From Sporomusaceae bacterium (GTDB taxonomy: Bacteria > Bacillota > Negativicutes > DSM-13327), in the NCBI GenBank assembly GCA_027492445.1, contig JAPUES010000202.1:1-8204 (forward strand): a stretch of 8,204 bases of DNA. The letters are read 5' to 3'. This document shows positions 1 through 5,678 of this stretch, piece by piece (the stretch's first letter is position 1; every line of letters begins with the position of its first letter). The translations under genes and the position numbers were made by a program. The notes under the pieces were generated by a model. That model did not search any database. It worked only from the letters and a program-made list of their open reading frames with translations, and was not told where the DNA came from.

Positions 1-2092
1 TTAAACGGGCAGTTGCATTAAAAATAGCTCGTATCTGCATTTCATAAATTTCAGGAAAAGTAATGCCAAGGCGGCATCCCCGATGTCCAAGCATGGGATT
101 GGATTCATGTAAGGAACGAACTTTTTTCAGGAGAATTTCTTTCTCCCCCAGTAATGACGTATTGGTTTTAGCGATACTAAGTGTCGTAGTTTCAACCAGC
201 AATTCTTCCAAGCTAGGTAGGAATTCATGAAGTGGTGGATCGAGTAGACGGATGCAAACAGGGTAACCTTCCATAGCTTTTAGAATTCCATAAAAATCTT
301 TTTCCTGAATGGGCAGTAAATAATCGAGAGCGGCATGACGCTCTTCCTTGGTCTCAGCTAAAATCATACGCTGTACATAAGGGAGGCGGTCTTGCCCCAT
401 AAACATATGCTCAGTACGGGTAAGACCGATGCCTTTGGCACCGAACTCGCGGGCTTTTATAGCATCCTCTGGGGTATCGGCATTGGCTCTGATTACTAAT
501 CGCTTCACTTCATCGGCCCAAGTCAGGATTGTTAAATATTCAGCAGAGAGTTCTGGATCTAAGAGGGGGACTTTTCCTAAAATCACACGGCCGGTTGCCC
601 CATCAATAGAGACTAAGTCCCCTTCCTTGACAACGGTTTGTCCAACAATAAAACATTTTTTGTTATAATCAATTTTTATCCCATCACAACCGCAAACACA
701 AGGTTTTCCCATGCCCCGGGCGACGACAGCAGCATGGCTTGTCATACCGCCACGACTGGTTAAAATTCCTTGGGCGGCAATAATGCCATGAATATCATCC
801 GGAGTGGTTTCGGTACGCACTAGGAGCACTTTTTTACCAGCTTTGTTCATTTCTTCGGCGTGGTTAGCCGTAAAAACGACGACGCCAGAAGCAGCTCCAG
901 GAGATGCTGGTAGACCAATCGCTAGTACATCTAGTTTTGCTTTGCTATCAATCTGACGGTGTAACAACTGGTCAAGTTGGGCGGGTTCGATTAATAAGAG
1001 TGCGTCTTTCTTACTAATCAAGCCCTCTGTTGCTAAATCATGGGCTATTTTAAGGGAAGCCTGGGCAGTGCGTTTGCCATTACGAGTTTGCAAAATATAA
1101 AGTTTGCCTTTTTCAATGGTGAATTCTATATCTTGGACATTCTTATAGTGCCTTTCTAGTAAAGCAGCGGTTTGCGCAAATTGTTCATAGACTTTGGGCA
1201 TTTCCATTGCCAGTTTGGCAATGGGCTGGGGAGTGCGGATACCAGCAACTACATCTTCACCTTGGGCGTTCGTTAAATATTCACCATACAGGACATTTTC
1301 TCCCGTGGATGGATTCCTTGTGAAAGCCACTCCTGTTCCGCAGTCATTACCCATATTGCCAAAGACCATGGACTGAATATTTACGGCGGTACCCAGGTCA
1401 TGATCAATTTTATTTAAATTGCGATAGATAAAGGCGCGATCATTGTTCCAAGAACGAAAGACCGCTTCGATTGAGAGAAAGAGCTGCTCTATAGGATCTT
1501 CAGGGAATGGAGAACCCGTATGTTTTAACACCACATCCTTATAACTATCAATAACAGCTCGCAAGGTTGTTGCAGAGAGTTCCTGATCATAGGTCACTCC
1601 TTGGGCATGCTTATGCTCTGTTAGTAAATTTTCAAACTCATATTTAGGAATCTCTAGTACTACATCAGAAAACATTTGGATAAAGCGACGATAGGAATCA
1701 TAAGCAAAAACTAAATTTTCTGTGTTTTTAGCAATGGCTTGTACCGTTATTTCGTTTAAACCTAAGTTTAAGATGGTATCCATCATACCAGGCATGGAAA
1801 ATACGGCACCAGAACGCACAGAAACTAACAGGGGATTATTGCTATCACCTAGCTTTTTACCAACATCAGCTTCTAAGATAGCAAGATTTTTATTGATTTC
1901 TTGCACGATTTGGTCGGGCAGTTTTTTATTAGCTTTGTAATATTCTTTGCAAGCTGCTGTGGTGACTGTCATACCGGGTGGTACGGGAAGCCCAATATGA
2001 GTCATTTCTCCTAAATTGGCACCTTTACCTCCGAGCAGAGAACGCATCTCAGAACGACCTTGGCTAAAGAGATATACATATTGTTCCATCAT
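1..2092 (-). CDS. ppdK: Pyruvate, phosphate dikinase (PPDK), C-terminus cut off by window edge
   Basis: Cytosolic enzyme interconverting pyruvate + ATP + Pi with PEP + AMP + PPi. About 697 codons are visible; the family is about 875 residues. Reading the minus strand gives the N-terminal ATP-grasp nucleotide domain (GGKGANLGEM near residues 21-30, VSVRSGA, LQTRNGKRTA). Next is the swivelling phosphohistidine domain with GGMTSHAAVVARGMG; the catalytic His codon is at 734-736 (about residue 453). The start of the PEP/pyruvate TIM barrel follows (GLTRTEHMF, IRLLDPPLHEFLP, GHRGCRLGITFPEI). The Thr two residues before the His, the target of the regulatory protein, is present. The last ~180 residues, including the expected catalytic Cys, lie outside the window, so integrity there is unknown. 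Two tandem ATGs (2092, 2089) are possible starts. The SD AAAGGAG (2100-2106) is 7 bases from the first and 10 from the second, while family N-termini fit the second equally well. The gene overlaps the upstream regulator stop by ATGA, implying translational coupling. PPDK rather than PEP synthase is indicated by the N-terminus and by the partner. Confidence 0.97.
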   Translation of the reverse strand, partial: MMEQYVYLFSQGRSEMRSLLGGKGANLGEMTHIGLPVPPGMTVTTAACKEYYKANKKLPDQIVQEINKNLAILEADVGKKLGDSNNPLLVSVRSGAVFSMPGMMDTILNLGLNEITVQAIAKNTENLVFAYDSYRRFIQMFSDVVLEIPKYEFENLLTEHKHAQGVTYDQELSATTLRAVIDSYKDVVLKHTGSPFPEDPIEQLFLSIEAVFRSWNNDRAFIYRNLNKIDHDLGTAVNIQSMVFGNMGNDCGTGVAFTRNPSTGENVLYGEYLTNAQGEDVVAGIRTPQPIAKLAMEMPKVYEQFAQTAALLERHYKNVQDIEFTIEKGKLYILQTRNGKRTAQASLKIAHDLATEGLISKKDALLLIEPAQLDQLLHRQIDSKAKLDVLAIGLPASPGAASGVVVFTANHAEEMNKAGKKVLLVRTETTPDDIHGIIAAQGILTSRGGMTSHAAVVARGMGKPCVCGCDGIKIDYNKKCFIVGQTVVKEGDLVSIDGATGRVILGKVPLLDPELSAEYLTILTWADEVKRLVIRANADTPEDAIKAREFGAKGIGLTRTEHMFMGQDRLPYVQRMILAETKEERHAALDYLLPIQEKDFYGILKAMEGYPVCIRLLDPPLHEFLPSLEELLVETTTLSIAKTNTSLLGEKEILLKKVRSLHESNPMLGHRGCRLGITFPEIYEMQIRAIFNATARL

Positions 2093-2919
2093 TTATTAAC
2101 TCCTTTGCTATAAATTTCCATGACCTTAGCAGCGGTTTCCTCGGTAGCTTTATTAGTGACATCAATAATTGGACAACCTATTTTGCGCATGATTCCTTGT
2201 CCATATTCAAGTTCCTCAATAATAAGTTCCATATTGGCATAGGAGGTAGATTGCTGTAAGCCCATTGACTTTAGACGTTCTCTACGTATTTCAAATAGCA
2301 GGGAGGGTTTGATCATGAGTCCGATGACTTTATGGGGTGGAACCTGAAACAGTTCTGGTGGCGGGGCAATCTCCTTGACTAAGGGGACATTGGCAGCTTT
2401 AATGCCTTTATGTGCTAGATACATACATAAGGGAGTTTTGGAAGATCTAGATACGCCAGTAATGACGATGTCAGCCTGTAATAAACCACGCGGCTCTTTG
2501 CCGTCATCAAATTTTACGGCAAACTCGATAGCCTCAATTTTTGCAAAATAGGCTTTATCTATTTTGCGAATCAGACCGGGCTCGTTACGAGGCGACAAAT
2601 GAGAAACTGCGGACAAGGCATTAACGACAGGACCCATAATATCCACATGGACGACCCCTAAGGCCTTGGCGTTACTTTCTAAAACAATCTTTAAATCAGG
2701 ACGTACTAAGGTGTACATTACGGCACCATTGTTTTCCGATGCTTCTTTGATGGCAAGTTCAATTTGCTCTGCAGATTTCAAATAAGGCTTACGGTGAATT
2801 TTCATGTTTACGCCGTCAAACTGACTAATCGCTGCCTTTACAACGATTTCTCCCGTTTCGCCAATGGAATCAGACAGAATATAAATGACTGGTAGTTGGC
2901 TATCGTGTAAAGTATCCAA
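2089..2919 (-). CDS. PPDK regulatory protein: bifunctional Ser/Thr kinase and phosphorylase (DUF299)
   Basis: In this family the protein inactivates PPDK by ADP-dependent phosphorylation of the Thr near the catalytic His, and reactivates it by Pi-dependent dephosphorylation that yields PPi. From the TTG start it is 276 residues, normal for the family. Visible marks are an N-terminal IYILSDSIGETGE segment (12-24), IEAIEFAVKFDDGKEPRG (128-145), the P-loop-like GVSRSSKTP with Lys161 (155-163), and a C-terminal DVTNKATEETA (253-263). The ATG at 2940 would add seven residues but has no SD. AAGGAGG (2926-2932) sits 6 bases before TTG 2919 and would be inside the longer reading, so I choose TTG. The stop overlaps the ppdK start by 4 bases, and the adjacent gene is its expected substrate. 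That favours PPDK over PEP synthase as the target (the homologous E. coli PpsR acts on PEP synthase). Transcription probably starts from the extended -10 near 2997-2992. Confidence 0.95.
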   Translation of the reverse strand: MDTLHDSQLPVIYILSDSIGETGEIVVKAAISQFDGVNMKIHRKPYLKSAEQIELAIKEASENNGAVMYTLVRPDLKIVLESNAKALGVVHVDIMGPVVNALSAVSHLSPRNEPGLIRKIDKAYFAKIEAIEFAVKFDDGKEPRGLLQADIVITGVSRSSKTPLCMYLAHKGIKAANVPLVKEIAPPPELFQVPPHKVIGLMIKPSLLFEIRRERLKSMGLQQSTSYANMELIIEELEYGQGIMRKIGCPIIDVTNKATEETAAKVMEIYSKGVNK

Positions 2920-2924
2920 AATAG

Positions 2925-2932
2925 TCCTCCTT
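2925..2932 (-). promoter_or_regulatory. Shine-Dalgarno that fixes the TTG start of the PPDK regulator
   Basis: On the minus strand this reads AAGGAGGA, nearly perfect anti-SD complementarity, with its GGAGG core 6 bases from TTG 2919. The alternative upstream ATG at 2940 is preceded only by A/T-rich TTTTCAGAAAA with no purine-rich SD. Placement decides the start of the gene. Confidence 0.85.
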
Positions 2933-2984
2933 TGTTGCATTTTTCTGAAAATTTAACCGAAACTAAGGTGAAAAATGTATTATT

Positions 2985-2999
2985 TTAGTATATTATACC
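2985..2999. promoter_or_regulatory. Palindrome overlapping the leftward -10, possible operator
   Basis: The -10 box sits within a near-perfect inverted repeat of the form GTATA-A-TATAC, with one mismatched outer pair, spanning the -10 and the predicted start point. A repressor bound here would block RNA polymerase. No regulator gene is in the window. AT-rich palindromes also arise by chance around -10 boxes, so the assignment is tentative. Confidence 0.3.
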
Positions 3000-3000
3000 A
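2992..3000 (-). promoter_or_regulatory. Extended -10 promoter for the PPDK regulator-ppdK unit
   Basis: Minus strand reads TGGTATAAT: a consensus TATAAT (2997-2992) preceded by the TGn extended -10 motif. At the expected distance the -35 (around 3020-3015, CAGTCA) is poor, which extended -10 promoters tolerate. The predicted transcript start is near 2985, giving a leader of roughly 65 bases before TTG 2919. Confidence 0.55.
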
Positions 3001-3154
3001 CATTCAATTTATAATGACTGCTATTTTCATAACTATAAAAGGAAATTTCAAAAAAAATCCATAAACCACTTTCCTAAAAAAGGGAATTGGGAAAAAGTGT
3101 CAAATACATAATAAAAGAGTTGAATGGTAAATGGTGTAAAATGAAATGATGTAT

Positions 3155-3180
3155 TTGCAAAAGGTAGTAATTTTTATAAT
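3155..3180 (+). promoter_or_regulatory. Candidate promoter for the glgC-glgD-glgP operon
   Basis: A perfect -10 TATAAT lies at 3175-3180. The nearest -35-like box, TTGCAA at 3155-3160, is only 14 bases away, shorter than the usual 16-18; at 17 bases the hexamer is TATTTG, a weak match. The promoter may therefore be intrinsically weak or activator-dependent. A start near 3187 would give a leader of about 70 bases with the SD at 3243-3248. Confidence 0.4.
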
Positions 3181-3256
3181 TGTCGTTGCATAGGATGGAA
3201 AATGGGTTGTTTAAAGATGTGTATTTCAGTTTAGAAGAAAATGGGGGATTGGTATT

Positions 3257-4444
3257 ATGAGTAAAAAAGAGTGTGTTGCAATGATTTTAGCTGGTGGCCA
3301 GGGAAGTCGATTGGGTAGCCTAACAAAGAAAATAGCAAAACCAGCAGTACCCTTTGGCGGTAAATATCGTATTATTGATTTCCCTCTAAGTAATTGCCAT
3401 AATTCAGGAATTGATACAGTGGGGGTGCTCACTCAATATCAACCCTTGGCATTGCATAGTTACATTGGAATTGGAAGTTCATGGGACCTAGATCGTAGGG
3501 ATGGTGGGGTGTTTTTGCTACCGCCCTATGCTCGTGAAAAAGGTGCGGAATGGTATAAGGGAACAGCAGATGCGATTTATCAAAACATTAATTTTATTGA
3601 CATGATGAATCCTAGTTATGTTTTAGTATTATCCGGCGATCATATTTATAATATGGATTATTCGTTAATGCTTGAACATCATAAGTCGAAAAAGGCTGAG
3701 GTCACCATTTCTGTTATTGAGGTACCTTGGCATGAAGCCTCACGATTTGGAATTATGAGCGTAGGGGAATCGGGTAGAGTTACTGAATTCGCAGAAAAAC
3801 CAAAAGAACCAAAAAGTAACTTAGCATCCATGGGGATTTATATTTTTAATTGGCGATTGCTGAGAAAAACATTGGAAGAAGATAGTAAAAACCTTCGTTC
3901 AAGTCATGATTTTGGGAAAGATGTTATTCCTAAGTTGCTAGCGGCAGATCATCGCTTATCCGCTTATTATTTTAAAGGATACTGGAAAGATGTAGGGACA
4001 GTGGAAAGCTTCTGGGAGGCTAATATGGATTTGCTAAAAGACGAACCCGAACTAGATTTATATAACCCCAATTGGAGGGTGTATTCAGTGAACGCTACTA
4101 GGCCGCCTCACTTTGTAGGTTCGACAGGAAAAGTAACTCGGTCCCTTATTAGTGAAGGTTGTTCGATTTTGGGCGAGGTTGATAATTCGGTTATTTTCCC
4201 AGGGGTACATATCGCCGAGGGAGTGCAAATAAAAGATTCTATTCTGATGCCCTATGTAAATATTGGTGCTCATGCTCAGATTTATCGATCTATCATTGGG
4301 CGTAAGACTGTAGTGGAAATGGGAGGACTTATTGGCAATGCGATGAGTAAGAGTATAACGGTTGTGGAAGAAAATATAGTAATTCCAAGTGATGTTGATG
4401 TAATAGCGGGCAATATCATGGGAATACAGAAGCAGGTGGGATAA
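3257..4444 (+). CDS. glgC: Glucose-1-phosphate adenylyltransferase, catalytic subunit
   Basis: Makes ADP-glucose and PPi from ATP and glucose-1-phosphate, the committed step of bacterial glycogen synthesis, in the cytosol. The 395-residue length is normal for Bacillota GlgC. The N-terminal nucleotidyltransferase domain has the LAGGQGSRLGSLT nucleotide loop (11-23), KPAVPFGGKYRIIDFPLSN (28-46), SGDHIYNMDY with the catalytic Asp128, the EFAEKP motif with glucose-1-phosphate Lys181, and GYWKDVGT with Asp245. The C-terminal part (about 285-385) has the hexapeptide-like left-handed beta-helix typical of the family. ATG 3257 follows GGGGGA with 8 bases of spacing. It is the first gene of a plus-strand operon, with glgD starting 2 bases after its stop. 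All active-site residues that I can place are intact, so this is the working subunit of a probable GlgC/GlgD heterotetramer. Confidence 0.97.
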   Translation: MSKKECVAMILAGGQGSRLGSLTKKIAKPAVPFGGKYRIIDFPLSNCHNSGIDTVGVLTQYQPLALHSYIGIGSSWDLDRRDGGVFLLPPYAREKGAEWYKGTADAIYQNINFIDMMNPSYVLVLSGDHIYNMDYSLMLEHHKSKKAEVTISVIEVPWHEASRFGIMSVGESGRVTEFAEKPKEPKSNLASMGIYIFNWRLLRKTLEEDSKNLRSSHDFGKDVIPKLLAADHRLSAYYFKGYWKDVGTVESFWEANMDLLKDEPELDLYNPNWRVYSVNATRPPHFVGSTGKVTRSLISEGCSILGEVDNSVIFPGVHIAEGVQIKDSILMPYVNIGAHAQIYRSIIGRKTVVEMGGLIGNAMSKSITVVEENIVIPSDVDVIAGNIMGIQKQVG

Positions 4445-4446
4445 AT

Positions 4447-5562
4447 ATGCAAAATGTAATGGGAATTATTAACCTTAATGATGGGCAAGAATATTTAACG
4501 GAGCTGACAAAAGGCAGACCTCTTGCTGCCGTGCCTTTTGGAGGACGGTATCGCATGATTGATTTTATCTTATCGAATATGGTTAATTCGGGGATTCAAA
4601 ACGTTGGTATCTTAGTACAGGATAAATATCGGGCTTTAATGGATCATCTAAGATCGGGTAAGGAATGGGATCTAGCTAGAAAAAGGGACGGGTTATTTAT
4701 TCTGCCTCCAGGCCGTACCCAAGCTTTACCTGGTACCTATCGAGGGAATATTGAAAATTTTTATAACAATTTAGACTATATTGAAAGCAGTCGACAAGAA
4801 TATGTACTGATTGCCGGTAGCCATATTGTCTGTAATCTCAATTATCGTAAAATCTTTAAGTTTCACCAGGAAAAAGGTGCTGATATTACGGTAATGTATA
4901 AAGATAATAATAGGGATGAAGATGTTGCCCATTGTGGAATTGTGGATTGCTATAGTGACGGACGCCTAAGTGATTTGGCAATTAATCCATCTCAGTCCGT
5001 ATCCCGTAAGGTGTCAATGGAGATGTACCTTATTGAAAAAAAATTACTAGTCAGCTTAATTAAGGATTGTCAGGCACGGGGCGGATTAGATTTTGTTAAA
5101 GATATTTTAATTAAGAATATAAATAGCTTAAAGATATATGGCTTTCCCTATAAGGGATACGCTGCGAGAGTGGATAACGTAAAAAATTATTATAAACATA
5201 ATATGGAGCTTTTAAAACCTGAGAAGTGGGAAGAATTATTTTTTAAATCGGGGCTGGTCTATACGAAAGTCAAAGATGAGGCTCCAGTAAAATATAAGGA
5301 GGAGGCAAAGGTCGCCAATGCTATGATTGGCAATGGCTGCATGATTGAGGGGCGTGTAGAGAATAGCATCTTATTTCGCGGTGTACGAGTGCGCAAAGGC
5401 GCTTATGTGAAAGATAGTATTATTATGCAACGATGTGATATTGCAGAAAATGCCGTCATTGAAAATGTTATTTGTGATAAAAATGTGAATATTACTAATG
5501 GCAAATGGTTAAAAGGTGAAAAAAACTACCCTCTTGTCATTGAAAAAGGAACTACCATTTAA
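4447..5562 (+). CDS. glgD: GlgD, non-catalytic/regulatory subunit of ADP-glucose pyrophosphorylase
   Basis: Paralogue of GlgC, 371 residues, with the same two-domain layout: PLAAVPFGGRYRMIDFILSN at 25-44, beta-helix from about 290. Active-site positions are changed. The GGxGxRL nucleotide loop is replaced by a short INLNDGQEYLTEL segment. The catalytic Asp of GDH is Ser125 (GSH). The sugar-phosphate Lys of EKP is Asn180 (INP). The Asp of GYWKDVGT is Arg241 (GYAARVDN). GlgD of other Bacillota forms complexes with GlgC and raises its activity; that role is inferred here. The SD AGGTGGG (4434-4440) lies inside the last codons of glgC, 6 bases from ATG 4447, so translation is probably coupled and the subunits made in balance. 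A nearby in-frame ATG (4459) lacks an SD. Confidence 0.95.
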   Translation: MQNVMGIINLNDGQEYLTELTKGRPLAAVPFGGRYRMIDFILSNMVNSGIQNVGILVQDKYRALMDHLRSGKEWDLARKRDGLFILPPGRTQALPGTYRGNIENFYNNLDYIESSRQEYVLIAGSHIVCNLNYRKIFKFHQEKGADITVMYKDNNRDEDVAHCGIVDCYSDGRLSDLAINPSQSVSRKVSMEMYLIEKKLLVSLIKDCQARGGLDFVKDILIKNINSLKIYGFPYKGYAARVDNVKNYYKHNMELLKPEKWEELFFKSGLVYTKVKDEAPVKYKEEAKVANAMIGNGCMIEGRVENSILFRGVRVRKGAYVKDSIIMQRCDIAENAVIENVICDKNVNITNGKWLKGEKNYPLVIEKGTTI

Positions 5563-5672
5563 AATATTATTGAAAGGTGGCATCAGTAAATGATTTCAAG
5601 TAAAGGTAGCTAAAGCAGGGTAGACGCCTAAGTTTGACGTAAGGAAAGTCTACTTTATGTCAGGGGGTTTTA
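5563..5672 (+). other. glgD-glgP intergenic gap with mini-ORF and imperfect hairpin
   Basis: The gap is 110 bases in an otherwise compact operon. AGGTGG (5575-5580) stands 9 bases before an ATG (5590) that opens only seven codons (MISSKGS) before TAA at 5611-5613. Further on, GTAGAC (5620-5625) can pair with GTCTAC (5648-5653), extended outward by one A-U and two G-U pairs and inward by CCT/AGG. It lacks a following T-tract, so it is not an intrinsic terminator; an RNA-processing or stability element is possible. The glgP SD (5662-5668) lies downstream of the hairpin and is not buried in it. No promoter stands out. Confidence 0.5.
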
Positions 5673-5678
5673 TTGTTG
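5662..5678 (+). promoter_or_regulatory. SD and tandem TTG starts of glgP
   Basis: AGGGGGT (5662-5668) pairs with the anti-SD with one G-U wobble. It is followed by consecutive TTG codons at 5673 and 5676, with 4 and 7 bases of spacing. No ATG or GTG occurs in frame nearby that preserves the family N-terminus. The second TTG has the more usual spacing, but the two choices differ by one residue only. Confidence 0.7.

Larger units (their letters stand above)
2920..3256. other. Divergent intergenic region between the ppdK unit and the glg operon
   Basis: About 337 bases of AT-rich DNA with no convincing gene on either strand. It contains the regulator's SD and a leftward extended -10 with a palindrome (2985-3000). 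An imperfect inverted repeat CACTTT/AAAGTG lies at 3067-3072 and 3094-3099, and could be extended by CCT/GGG pairs across a 2-base bulge. A rightward TATAAT is at 3175-3180, and the glgC SD GGGGGA is at 3243-3248. I saw no riboswitch, T-box, tRNA, or convincing catabolite-responsive (cre) element. The imperfect hairpin is not followed by a T-tract on either strand, so it is not a terminator. Confidence 0.8.

Noticed and set aside
429..1940. Short plus-strand ORFs (60-79 codons) within 429-1940
   Set aside because: They lie antisense to ppdK, whose minus-strand frame is continuous and carries recognisable PPDK motifs throughout. The short ORFs lack SDs and recognisable content.
3037..3047. AAAGGAAAT resembling a SigH -35 element
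   Set aside because: No matching SigH -10 (GAAT core) occurs at the required spacing; it is probably a chance A/G-rich match.
3067..3099. CACTTT/AAAGTG inverted repeat as a terminator
   Set aside because: The stem is imperfect with a large A-rich loop and no T-tract on either side, and no gene ends here.
3226..3432. 68-codon minus-strand ORF overlapping the start of glgC
   Set aside because: It is antisense to the conserved nucleotide-binding N-terminus of GlgC, with no SD or recognisable motif.
4085..4488. Minus-strand ORFs opposite the end of glgC and start of glgD
   Set aside because: They are shadows of well-supported plus-strand genes, with no SD or family features.
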